Source: Mangrovactinospora gilvigrisea
GTDB lineage: Bacteria > Actinomycetota > Actinomycetes > Streptomycetales > Streptomycetaceae
DNA: 39,896 bases
Assembly: GCF_001879105.1 (NCBI RefSeq)
Contig: NZ_MLCF01000014.1
Span: forward strand, 1 to 39,896
Direction: 5' to 3'
The translations under genes were made by a program, and so were the position numbers. This document shows, piece by piece, positions 15,601 to 22,985 of the stretch. Position 1 is the first letter of the stretch. Every line of letters starts with the position of its first letter. Under the pieces are notes generated by a model. It was not told the DNA's origin. It saw only the letters and a program-made list of their open reading frames with translations, and did no database searches.

Positions 15601-18600
15601 GCGACGGCTCCCGCCCAGGTCGGCACCTGGACCAGCCTGGTCGCCACCTACAACGCCGCCTCCGGCCAGATGCAGATCTATGTCGACGGGCGCCTGGGGA
15701 GCGTCGGGCATGCACGCCCCGAGCGGCCAACAGAAGCAGGGCGCCTGACGATTGGCGGCGCCCGCCACGCCGGCCTCGGCTTCACCGGCGCGATCAGCGA
15801 CGTCCGCACCTACGACCGGCTGCTGAACCCCGGCGAGATCCGCCTCCTGCCGCAAGCACCCGCACCGGGGGAGCCGGCCGTGTGGGCCCGCGAGCACACC
15901 CACACCAGCTACGACACCGGCACCGAGGACGGCCACCCCGGCGGCGGCCGCCTGCACCTGCCGATCCGCACCGTCAAGGACGCGGTGCCGGCCAACCTGA
16001 CCCCGCCCACCGGCTGGTGGCGGCTGAACGACGGCCACGGCACGAGCGCCGCCGACACCCTCGGCGCCAACACCGGCACCACCGGCGGAACGGTGACCTG
16101 GTCCACCGACCGCGGCGGCTGTGCCGTCCTGGACGGCCAGGACGGCCGCATCACCACCCTCGGCCCGGCCATCACCGGCAGCGGCTCGTACTCGGTCGCC
16201 GCCTGGGTCAAGACCAACACCGCCGCCCCCCAGGACGCCTACCAGACCGTCGCGGCCCAATCCGGCACCAGCACCAGCGTGTTCGTGCTGCGCTACGCCA
16301 AGGACACCGACCGCTGGCAGTTCGGCGACCCCAGCGGTGAGCTCGCGACCTCCGAGCACCCCGCCCTCACCGCGACCTGGACGCACCTGGTCGGCGTCTA
16401 CGACGCCGCCACCCACACCGTCACGCTCTACGTCGACGGCCACCACGCGGGCAGCGCCCCGGCAGCCGTCCCGCACCCCCAGGCCGACGGCGGCCTGGAG
16501 ATCGGACGCTCCCAAAGCGACGGCGCGTTCGGGAACCACCTGCACGGATCGGTCGCCGACGTCCGCATCTACGACCGCGCCCTGTCGGACGCCGAGATCG
16601 CCGTCCTGCCCGATGCCGGCAGCGGCATCGGCCTGCCCGCGATCGGCGACGTCCAGGAAAGCAGCCGCGCCTACACCCTGGGCAGCGACCACTCCGGCTG
16701 GGCCATGCGCACCCCCCTGGTGACTACCAGCGACCCCGACGGGCTGCACCTGGCGACCACCATCACCTTCACCCCCGCCGGGCTAAGGTCCGCAGCCACC
16801 CTGCCCGCCGCCAACGCCAGCGGCCCGGTCGCCGACTCCAAGGACCCGCACACCGCCCGCACCAGCTACTACGGCCAGGCCGACAGCTCCGACCCGGACA
16901 CCGGGAACAGGCCCGCCTGGGGCGGCCAGCTGTGCAAGTCCTTCCGCTCCGGCCAGCCGGACACTCCTGGACTTCCCCATCTGCCGACCCGGTGGATCAA
17001 GTCCTACACCGTCTGGGGCGCCCCGATCGAGGTCCGGGACACCGTCACCGACGCCGCCGGACACACCCAGACCCGCACCACCACGACCACCTACGACCCG
17101 CACACCTGGCGCATCACCAAGGTCGAGGCGACCTCCACCATCGGCGAACCCCTCCCGGCGGTCACCACCGACTACGACCCGGCCACCGGCCGCGTGACCG
17201 CCACCTCCACCACCGCCGACAAGGTCACCACCACCATCAGCCGCGGCTACGACGACTTCGGCCGCCCAACCTCCTACACCGACGCCGACGGAGCCACCAC
17301 CACGACCGTCTACGACGCCGACGGGCACCCGGTCGAGGTCACCGACCCGCACGGCACCCGCACCCGGACCTGGTCCGGCGAGGGCGAGCACCGCAACCTC
17401 ACCACGCGTGTTGCCGATACCGGCGTCGACGGCCCGTTCACCGGCGCCTACGACCCCGACGGCAAGCTCACCGCCCAGACCTACCCCGGCGGCATTCACG
17501 CGACCACCCGCAGCGACGAGGCCGGGCACGCCGTCGCCCTGCGCTACGCCCGCGACGCCAATCTCCTGCTGGGCTTCACCCGCGGCTACGACGGCCTGGG
17601 AAGGGTCTGCCGGACCGCCTCCCGCGACTCCGCCCAGATCCTCCGCTACGACCACATCGGACGCCTGCAGACCGTCCTGGACACCGACACCACCACTCCC
17701 GGCCGACCGACGACCGCCCGCACCTACAGCTTCGACCCCAACTCCAACCGCACCGCGACCACCACCGCAGCACCGACGGCGCACGGCCACCCCGCGGCAG
17801 CCGGCTCCTCTCGCCTGCACACCTACGACGCCGCCGACCGACTCCTGCCCCAGGGCGCGGACGCCGGCCTGGCCTACGACGCCTTCGGCCGCACCACCCT
17901 GCTGCCCGCCGCCACCACCCCCGGCGCAGGATCCCCCGGCGCCGCCGACCTCACCCTCGGCTACTACCTCAACGACCTCATCCACACCCAGCGCCAGGCC
18001 GGCCGCACCATCACCTACCGCCTCGATCCCGCCCGGCGCCTGGCCCACCGCACCGACACCGCCCAGCCCGGACGCACCCAGACCAACCACTACGCCGGCA
18101 CCGGTGACTCCCCCAGCTGGGTGGAAGAACTGGACGGCACGACCACCAGAAACCTCACCGACCTCACCGGGGCGCTCGCCCTGACCGCCTCCAGCAGCGG
18201 CCGCCTCGTGCTCCATCTCGCCTCCCTGCACGGCGACACCACCGCCACCCTGCAGGCCGAGGCCCACCAACTGAGCACCTACCGTGAAACCACCGAGTAC
18301 GGCCTGCCCCGCACCCCCACCACCCACCCGCCCCGCTACGGCTACCTCGGCGCCCACCAGCGCCAAACCGACACCCCCACCGGCCTGCTGCTGATGGGTG
18401 TGCGCCTGTACAACCCGGCCCTCGGCCGCTTCCTGCAAACCGACCCGAAACCCAACGGCGCCACCAGCACCTACCTCTACGCCAACGCCGACCCGATCAA
18501 CCGCCTCGACCTCAACGGCCAAGCCTCCATCTCCAGCGAGCTGCGCCAGTTGTGGCACTTCCTCACTACCAAGAAGCACCTGAAGGACTGGGCGGACTTC

Positions 18601-18912
18601 CTCAGCCACGAGAGCACCCTCACCGGCTTTGCCGCCCTCGGCACGCTCCCCATTCCGTTCTTCGACCTTGTTGCCTTCACTACTCTCGGGTCCATCTCCA
18701 CCGTCGAAGGCGAGGCCGCAACTTTGCTGTATGCGGCAGCCGGGGACAAGAAAGCCGAGTGGTTCGGCGTCGCCGGCCTGGCCGCAGGCGGGCTTGGGAG
18801 CCCGCTTGGCGCGGTCTTCGACGATGCCGGGCTCCTGGGGGCGGCGGAAAAGGAGTTCGCCCTGGCCCTGTCGACCGCAGGCTCAGCTCTTATCGGCTGG
18901 CTGAGCCGGTAG
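12607..18912 (+). CDS. RHS/YD-repeat protein with three LamG domains (polymorphic-toxin type)
   Basis: A 2101-residue giant. Rough order: short lead; LamG 1 (about 136-340, WLLNEDTGRIAN to SDVRAFNRALT); an RHS entry region (SRTFVSSDPDSEESGLFGPG); YD repeats (YDADGRLETV); LamG 2 (877-1083); LamG 3 (1135-1336); more YD repeats (YDDFGRPTSYTDADG; YDGLGRV); and the core end GVRLYNPALGRFLQTDP with YANADPINRLDLNGQ at about 1972. A 129-residue variable tip follows. LamG are lectin-like beta-sandwiches; RHS repeats form a shell that houses a C-terminal toxin. The tip is hydrophobic (LPIPFFDLVAFTTL; LYAAAGDKKAEWFGVAGLAAGG), much like the pre-toxin region of other RHS proteins, and no nuclease or other enzyme motif follows. 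ATG 12607 has GGGAGGGG nine bases upstream. No signal peptide is present at this start, which is unusual for such proteins. Confidence 0.85.
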   Translation: MSVEQSAVPGVSDSNSKDLRLTHPDTYQRYSEKRIQLAAEATAGEWRTVDFQWRRYTTDADSGWIQIPPEDLTPRPAQWPAPVEPAPAADASTEAAAGGVVSPTFAWDAVRTVPSDGQIQVRARFFTDDGPAPVPAADGQWLLNEDTGRIANDWVAGNNGVLSPSVTWSSEHGGSVVFNGTNGEIATSGPAVDTTGSFTVAGWVKAAAGKQGIHTFLIQPGRHVSAFYLEYWSGGEFVFSRPLADSVPGSVSVRAPFQANRWTHVAGVYDVGTNEMTLYLDGVARQTAVFTGTGFASGPLTMGHGFVSDQVGNWADGSLSDVRAFNRALTPAQISDLVAPAAASPGATAAVEVTLDRFGLADSHAIAKLDPGRVSLLTGAFEVTDADVSIGSHSGGMGLSRTFVSSDPDSEESGLFGPGWRSIIKVPGAGADYQALVDTGPGAVEIREEGGSMLPFVQESGTMTGPATYKGVSDAAAMHLTLEFDGQRTYALTDRAGNSVTFTRRGSGVGHGGWKVPAYFLPLRVTLAAPDASAARLSQVTYDAATGWPTEVDAANPNGGLCTPGSFMAGCRALVFHYEDLPGGKRCTRVSYKHQDNGSGGAAPAPILMPVAEYAYDDTHGRLVKATDPRTNLATAYTYDADGRLETVTPPGEAPWHLHYTPDPQDPADTWNADGPPTHNALEAAPPAHARLTKVVRTHDAEHGGTSESTAVVYGLPLSGPGLPDLSAASVARWAQKDIPTDVSAVFPPGHNPASTHPSDITPEEFSWAAITGIDVNGRAVNTAAWGGTADPDTAAEIEPGWRITTTEYDAKALGNKVRTLSANNHYRALRQDPDGSQGTATRIDTRHYYSADGKEHLDSYGPAHPVYDAHPGPAPAPGLTGRWILNEGGGSIAYDASGQGHPGAVDPDVAWQDDAVRGTVALFPGGPEATVTVDAEPVDTARDFTLTVWARLDGAERDGAVLSQADLGRDRLALGYSAERGRWTWCVVGGDDAACAIATAPAQVGTWTSLVATYNAASGQMQIYVDGRLGSVGHARPERPTEAGRLTIGGARHAGLGFTGAISDVRTYDRLLNPGEIRLLPQAPAPGEPAVWAREHTHTSYDTGTEDGHPGGGRLHLPIRTVKDAVPANLTPPTGWWRLNDGHGTSAADTLGANTGTTGGTVTWSTDRGGCAVLDGQDGRITTLGPAITGSGSYSVAAWVKTNTAAPQDAYQTVAAQSGTSTSVFVLRYAKDTDRWQFGDPSGELATSEHPALTATWTHLVGVYDAATHTVTLYVDGHHAGSAPAAVPHPQADGGLEIGRSQSDGAFGNHLHGSVADVRIYDRALSDAEIAVLPDAGSGIGLPAIGDVQESSRAYTLGSDHSGWAMRTPLVTTSDPDGLHLATTITFTPAGLRSAATLPAANASGPVADSKDPHTARTSYYGQADSSDPDTGNRPAWGGQLCKSFRSGQPDTPGLPHLPTRWIKSYTVWGAPIEVRDTVTDAAGHTQTRTTTTTYDPHTWRITKVEATSTIGEPLPAVTTDYDPATGRVTATSTTADKVTTTISRGYDDFGRPTSYTDADGATTTTVYDADGHPVEVTDPHGTRTRTWSGEGEHRNLTTRVADTGVDGPFTGAYDPDGKLTAQTYPGGIHATTRSDEAGHAVALRYARDANLLLGFTRGYDGLGRVCRTASRDSAQILRYDHIGRLQTVLDTDTTTPGRPTTARTYSFDPNSNRTATTTAAPTAHGHPAAAGSSRLHTYDAADRLLPQGADAGLAYDAFGRTTLLPAATTPGAGSPGAADLTLGYYLNDLIHTQRQAGRTITYRLDPARRLAHRTDTAQPGRTQTNHYAGTGDSPSWVEELDGTTTRNLTDLTGALALTASSSGRLVLHLASLHGDTTATLQAEAHQLSTYRETTEYGLPRTPTTHPPRYGYLGAHQRQTDTPTGLLLMGVRLYNPALGRFLQTDPKPNGATSTYLYANADPINRLDLNGQASISSELRQLWHFLTTKKHLKDWADFLSHESTLTGFAALGTLPIPFFDLVAFTTLGSISTVEGEAATLLYAAAGDKKAEWFGVAGLAAGGLGSPLGAVFDDAGLLGAAEKEFALALSTAGSALIGWLSR

Positions 18913-18937
18913 GGCCCAGCGCCGGGCCGACCCCTAC
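18906..18937 (+). terminator. Hairpin overlapping the RHS stop codon
   Basis: GTAGGG at the stop codon pairs with CCCTAC near 18932-18937, enclosing a smaller GGCCC/GGGCC stem. It would end transcription right after the RHS gene and so separate it from the membrane protein downstream. There is no T run. Confidence 0.4.
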
Positions 18938-19134
18938 GGGCGGTCACGAGGAGGCCGATGTGTGCGACGCCACCTCCGGTGGGGCCCTCCGGAACGTAGG
19001 CTGACCTGCGGCTGTCGCCTTGGTGGGCTGATGGGTCGGATGGATGCCATCAGCGGGCGGCGACAGTGTCCGGGCTCGGGACCGGCTGTCCGACGGGCGG
19101 CCGGCCGGGGCGATTCGTGAGGAAGGGCATCGTG

Positions 19135-19575
19135 ATGGAGGACGGGCGCGGGAGCGGCCCCAAGGAGCGGTCGGTCGGCCGCTTCGTCCCGCCGGAGGAG
19201 CGCGGCGGGTCCGGGCTCTTCGGCGCCTCGGCCCGTACTTCCCTGTTCATCTGCGGCGCGATCTTCACACCCATCGGTGCGGTCCTCGCCCTCGCCGGAT
19301 TGGGTGGGATCGTTGCCGGCATTCGACCGGGTCACGGCGACGTCAGCCCGGCTGAGGTCGCGGCGTTCGGGCTGGTGTTGTTGGTGTTCGGGGTCGCGGA
19401 GTTGGTGATTGCGGCACGGTTCTCCCGCAGCTGGAGCGCGCCGCAGGCGGTCTCGCTGGAGTTCGCCGGATTCGCGCTCGCCCCGGGTATCGGCTTTCTG
19501 GTCGGCGGGGCACCTGCCGCCGCGGTGCTTGTGCTGGCAGGCCTGGTGTTGTTGTGGGGCGCACGGCGGCGATAG
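19135..19575 (+). CDS. Small polytopic membrane protein (candidate immunity protein)
   Basis: A 146-residue protein with a polar N-terminus of about 35 residues and then three to four hydrophobic segments: SLFICGAIFTPIGAVLALAG, FGLVLLVFGVAELVIAARF, and a long C-terminal stretch (FALAPGIGFLVGG followed by AAAVLVLAGLVLLWG) ending in ARRR. No family is recognised. It lies 222 bp after an RHS protein whose variable tip is itself hydrophobic; immunity proteins against membrane-acting toxins are often small polytopic proteins, so it is a candidate protector. Against this, it has its own Shine-Dalgarno site (GGAAGG, eight bases before ATG 19135) and a hairpin lies between the genes. A good terminator hairpin follows it. 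Confidence 0.6.
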   Translation: MEDGRGSGPKERSVGRFVPPEERGGSGLFGASARTSLFICGAIFTPIGAVLALAGLGGIVAGIRPGHGDVSPAEVAAFGLVLLVFGVAELVIAARFSRSWSAPQAVSLEFAGFALAPGIGFLVGGAPAAAVLVLAGLVLLWGARRR

Positions 19576-19603
19576 CAGCGAGGCGTGCGTATCCGGAGGC
19601 GCG

Positions 19604-19635
19604 CCACAGGGTCGGTCCGTACTCACCCCCTGTGG
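19604..19635 (+). terminator. Hairpin after membrane-protein gene, next to IS1182 end
   Basis: CCACAGGG (19604-19611) and CCCTGTGG (19628-19635) form a perfect eight-base stem with a 16-base loop. The IS1182 terminal repeat begins only five bases further on, so the element sits beside a terminator-like structure. Confidence 0.5.
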
Positions 19636-19673
19636 CTAAGCTTGACTCTGTCGGGGATCTTGGTGTCCGGAGG

Positions 19674-21064
19674 TCAGGTGCCCAGGGTGCGCCAGGACTT
19701 CGGCCGGTGTATCCCGCGGTAGTCGAGGTAGCTCTGGAAGGCGGTCGGCCGCCGGGCCATAGGGGTTCCCTCAGCCGGTGACCGACCGCTGAGGCGCTCG
19801 ATGTTGACGGCGATGGCTGTCAGGACGTGCTGGACGTGGGCCTTCCCGTGTCCTCGGTAGCGGCAGCGCCGCATGCCGTGTCCGTGGGCGAACTCGTTGA
19901 CCGTGCCCTCGACCCCGGAACGGACCGCGTAACGTGCCTTCCACTCGGGTGTCTGCTGCTCGGCACGGACCCGAAGTTGCAGGTCGCGGAGCTCTCGCGG
20001 GGGAAAACCCACGCTGCGGGCGTCGTCGGCAGTGCTGGTGCACTGCTTTCTGGATGGGCAGGGGCGGCACTGGCTCTTGGTGAACCGGGCGATGATCAGC
20101 GGGGCCGCGGTGGGTGAGGATGTCGGATAGGGGCCGTGCCAGCCCGCGCTGACCTGCCCCTTCGGGCAGGTGACCTGCTGTTGGTCATAGTCAATGTGGA
20201 AGTCGTCCCGGGCAAAGCCCTCGTTTCGGCGGTACTGACGGGTGGGGTTGCTCTTCAGCGGTCCCGAGACGGTGATCTGGTGTTTCCGGGTGGCCTGGTG
20301 CAGGTGGGGCAGGGAGGTGTAGCCGGCGTCGACCAGGTGCTCGGCGGGCAGCAGGCCGCGGCGGGCCAGGCGGGTGTGGATGCCGGGCAGGACCTGGCTG
20401 TCGTGGGTGGTGGCCGCGGTGGTGGCCACGTCCGTGATCACGTTGGGAGCGTCAGCAGTGCAGGTCTCGGTCAGATGGGCGGAGAACCCCTTCCAGCTGA
20501 TGATGTGCCCGTGCCTCGCGTAGCGGGCCGTGGTGTCGTAGGGCGAGACGATCGCCCGGGACGAGGGCGGCAGTCCGGGGCCGCCCTCCTTCTCGGCGGT
20601 GCGCCAGCGCAGGCGGCCTGCCTGGTCACGGTGGTAGTTCTGCACCATGATCTGCCGCAGAGCCTGGGCACGAGGACCGAACGCGCGGTCTGCTCCGTGC
20701 TGGTGGAGATGTTCCAGGAGCCGGGCGGCATCGTTCCCGGCGGCGAGGATCCTGGTCATGGGCTTGGTGGGGTTCTTGCCCAGGCGGACGGGCCTGCCGT
20801 AGCGGCGTCCCCAGTCCTCATCGACCAACTCGTCCAGCAGGTGCGGGGATGTGCCGGCAACTTCTTCAAGTAAGGCGCGGACGGCCTCGGTGATCAGCTC
20901 CAGGCGGGTCAGGTCGCGCACAGAGGCCAGGACGTGGGTGGAGTCGGTGCGCTGCGTGGTGCGCTCGCGCACCAGCCCGGCCTCCTTGAGCCGGGCCAAG
21001 GCAAGGTCGAGGAGACGGTCGGCACGGTCGTCTTCGGCGAGACGGTCGCGGAAATCTGCCAGCA
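19674..21064 (-). pseudogene. IS1182-family transposase, C-terminal fragment
   Basis: From [20 protein letters not shown] to a natural end at KSWRTLGT, about 463 residues. It includes [10 protein letters not shown] (first DDE Asp region), a middle domain with [10 protein letters not shown] and LVDAGYTS (second Asp), the zinc-ribbon-like C-pairs in QVTCPKG and [12 protein letters not shown], and the closing DDE-type segment [24 protein letters not shown] carrying the Glu. The chain lacks its start: upstream sequence ([14 protein letters not shown]) comes from the inserted IS5-like copy. Joined to 25388-25078 it would give an intact transposase of about 570 residues. Confidence 0.85.
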
Positions 21065-21069
21065 CACTG
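21065..21069. repeat. Target-site duplication, left (CACTG)
   Basis: CACTG immediately precedes the left terminal repeat of the composite transposon and is matched by CACTG at 25073-25077 after the right end. Keeping a single copy rejoins the IS1182 transposase codons as His-Ser-Val-Leu-Ala in frame. Confidence 0.8.
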
Positions 21070-21963
21070 AGCCTTTTCCAACCTGAAGCCCCTGGCCAGC
21101 ATCCCGGATGATGCCCCATCAGGCATGACGAAGCCCCTGCGATAGACGAGTTGTCAACCACGATCAACCGTCTGCCATCAGGGGCTCCACATGTTGGTCT
21201 ACCCGTCGGGACTCGACCTGTCCAGTTCCGCCCTGCGCTACCTCGCCCGCGAACTCGGCCGGCACCGGATCGTCCGCCGCACCCGCTGGCGGCGGCTGAC
21301 GAGCGGACGCCAGGCTCTCCTCGTACTCGCCCACCTGCGATGCGGGCACACCTACGCCCAGCTCGCGGCCGGGTTCCAGATCGGCGTCGCCAACGTCTAC
21401 CGCTACATACCCGAGGCCGTGGACCTGTTGGCCGCGCTCGCCCCCGACCTGGCCACCGCCGCCGCCCAGGCCGGGGCCAAGGCCCACGTGATCCTGGACG
21501 GCACCCTGCTTCCCATCGACCGCATCAAAGCCGACCGGCCCTTCTCCTCCGGAAAACACCGCAAACACGGCATGAACATCCACGTCATCGCCGACCCTGT
21601 CGGCCGGCTTCTCTGGGCCTCACCAGCCCTGCCCGGCGCGGTCCACGACATCCGCGCGGCCCGCACCCACGGGATCATCGACGCACTCACCCGAGCCGGA
21701 GCGATGGTCTTCGCCGACAAGGGCTACCGCGGCGCCCGCGGCACCATCCGCATCCCGATCCGGGGCCGCGGCCTGCCCCGCGGCCCGAAGCTGGTCAACA
21801 TCACCCACGCCAAGATCCGCACGGCCGGCGAACGGGCCAACGTCACACTCAAGACCTGGCGCCTGCTGCGAAAGCTGCGGTGCAGCACCACCCGCATCAC
21901 CACCATCGCCCAAGCCATCCTGACGCTGCATCACAGCACGTCAACCGCAGGATGAAAAAGGTT
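21070..21963 (+). mobile_element. IS5-like insertion sequence, left copy
   Basis: 894 bp. The left terminal repeat starts AGCCTTTTCCAACCTG; the right end, read inward on the minus strand from 21963, starts AACCTTTTTCATCCTG. 14 of 19 positions match. The element carries one intact transposase frame. It is flanked by CACTG outside and CATTG inside. Confidence 0.8.
21191..21955 (+). CDS. IS5-family transposase (intact copy)
   Basis: A 254-residue transposase. The N-terminal part is an HTH-containing domain ([20 protein letters not shown], then [12 protein letters not shown]). The DDE catalytic residues can be placed: Asp in [14 protein letters not shown], Asp in [12 protein letters not shown], and a Glu in [19 protein letters not shown]. 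Length and order fit the single-frame members of the IS5 family. The start codon is ATG with AGGGGC upstream. The related copy at 24185-24950 is frameshifted, so this is the only intact transposase of the pair and is probably the source of mobility for the composite transposon. Confidence 0.85.
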   Translation: MLVYPSGLDLSSSALRYLARELGRHRIVRRTRWRRLTSGRQALLVLAHLRCGHTYAQLAAGFQIGVANVYRYIPEAVDLLAALAPDLATAAAQAGAKAHVILDGTLLPIDRIKADRPFSSGKHRKHGMNIHVIADPVGRLLWASPALPGAVHDIRAARTHGIIDALTRAGAMVFADKGYRGARGTIRIPIRGRGLPRGPKLVNITHAKIRTAGERANVTLKTWRLLRKLRCSTTRITTIAQAILTLHHSTSTAG

Positions 21964-22110
21964 CATTGCCGATCTGGTCGTTGCCGTTGTCCCGCTGGTC
22001 CCGAAGGCGCTGTAGCCGGTGGCACCCACGGGGACCGTCACCTCGGTGCCGATCGCGCCTGAGCTGTCCGCGGTCGGACCTGGTGCGCCGGGGGGGGCAA
22101 CCGTGCACGG

Positions 22111-22302
22111 TGGCTGGGTCGGTTGTGGGGCGCAATCGTCCCGGGTCCGGGCCTGGTGGAGGAGATCGGTGCGAGTCCGGGGCCGGTGCTGCTGGTTGAC
22201 GACCTCGTCGATTCCGACTGGACGATGGCCGTGGCTGCGCGCCTGCTCCGCCGAGCGGGGTCGGCAGCCGTTCTTCAGGTAGCCCTGGCGCGCCAAGGCT
22301 GA
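22111..22302 (+). pseudogene. recQ-like gene 3' fragment
   Basis: Frame 1 reads GPVLLVDDLVDSDWTMAVAARLLRRAG in two overlapping pieces (GPVLLVDDLVDSDWTM and AVAARLLRRAGSAAVLQVAL) and stops with TGA at 22300-22302. The VLLVDDxVDxxWTM segment is the phosphoribosyltransferase-like tail of actinomycete RecQ-type ATP-dependent helicases. Nothing of the helicase core is present, and the frame is open only to about 22111. It sits just inside the left IS copy, so it is probably a piece of the donor genome from which the cargo was taken. Confidence 0.5.
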
Positions 22303-22340
22303 GCCGCTCGTCCCGACGGGAGCGGACCAGCGATGCAGGA

Positions 22341-22919
22341 TCATCTGTCCCGCTGCGGCGGGCCGTAGACCGTCTCCAGGAGGCCGGTGACGTAGGCATG
22401 CAGGTCGTCGAGGCCGGCCGCGGTGCGGGCGGTCGGCGCGTCGGCGACCAGGTGGGGGAGGGCGGCGTGCAGCGCCATGGTGACGGTGGCGGCGCGGGTG
22501 GGGGTCACCGGGAGACCGGCGCCGCGTTGGGCGTGTTCGAAGTAGGCGAAGTCGGCCGCGGCGAAGGCGTCGAGGGGTTCGGACAGCCATCCGGTGCGGG
22601 TCGCCTCGCGCTGCAGTTCCAGGAGGGCCAGCACCCGCACCCGGCCGGGGCCCTGGGCATGCTCCAGCATGAGCTGCAGCAGGGCGGCCAGGCCGTCCCG
22701 GTCGACGGGGACGGGGCGGGGGATCGCCGCGTACAGCTCGATGATCCGATGCGTCCCGGTCCGCAGCAGGGCGTCCCGGGTGGGGAAGTAGTTCTTGGTG
22801 GTGCCGACCGGCACGTCCGCCGCGGCATCGACGGCCCGGTGGGTCAGGCCGCGGCTGCCGGAGCGCGCCAGGACGTCGATGGCCGCATCGCCCAGGCGTT
22901 CACGTCTTTCCTGATTCAC
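22341..22919 (-). CDS. TetR-family transcriptional regulator
   Basis: A 192-residue regulator of normal TetR length. The N-terminal HTH covers about residues 5-50: RRERLGDAAIDVLARSGSRG, then LTHRAVDAAADVPVGTTKNYF with the family's PxGTxxNYF recognition-helix ending. The C-terminal ligand domain is helical and ends LLETVYGPPQRDR. The start is GTG 22919; no Shine-Dalgarno site is seen, so the message may be leaderless. The gene is divergent from the hydrolase at 22986 with 66 bp between them, where the perfect palindrome GTGGTACCAC lies. That arrangement is typical of a TetR protein repressing itself and its neighbour until a ligand, perhaps the hydrolase substrate, releases it. Confidence 0.85.
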   Translation of the reverse strand: MNQERRERLGDAAIDVLARSGSRGLTHRAVDAAADVPVGTTKNYFPTRDALLRTGTHRIIELYAAIPRPVPVDRDGLAALLQLMLEHAQGPGRVRVLALLELQREATRTGWLSEPLDAFAAADFAYFEHAQRGAGLPVTPTRAATVTMALHAALPHLVADAPTARTAAGLDDLHAYVTGLLETVYGPPQRDR

Positions 22920-22940
22920 ATATCCAAAAGTACCCCATCC

Positions 22941-22950
22941 GTGGTACCAC
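22941..22950. promoter_or_regulatory. Palindrome GTGGTACCAC, candidate TetR operator
   Basis: A perfect ten-base palindrome, 21 bp before the TetR start and 35 bp before the hydrolase start. A second, looser dyad overlaps it: GTACC and GGTAC arms eight bases apart. The location between the two divergent genes makes it the best candidate for the TetR binding site. Confidence 0.5.
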
Positions 22951-22985
22951 AAGGGTGGTGGTTTTGGCTCGAGGGGCGAACGGGA

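Noticed and set aside
13012..16614. Internal repeats in the RHS gene as possible DNA-level repeats or a CRISPR array
   Set aside because: They are diverged protein-level repeats (LamG and YD units), without regular exact DNA repeats and spacers.
16783..18609. A 608-residue minus-strand open frame opposite the RHS gene
   Set aside because: Composition is almost only Gly, Val, Ala and Glu, an artefact of reading YD-repeat codons backwards.
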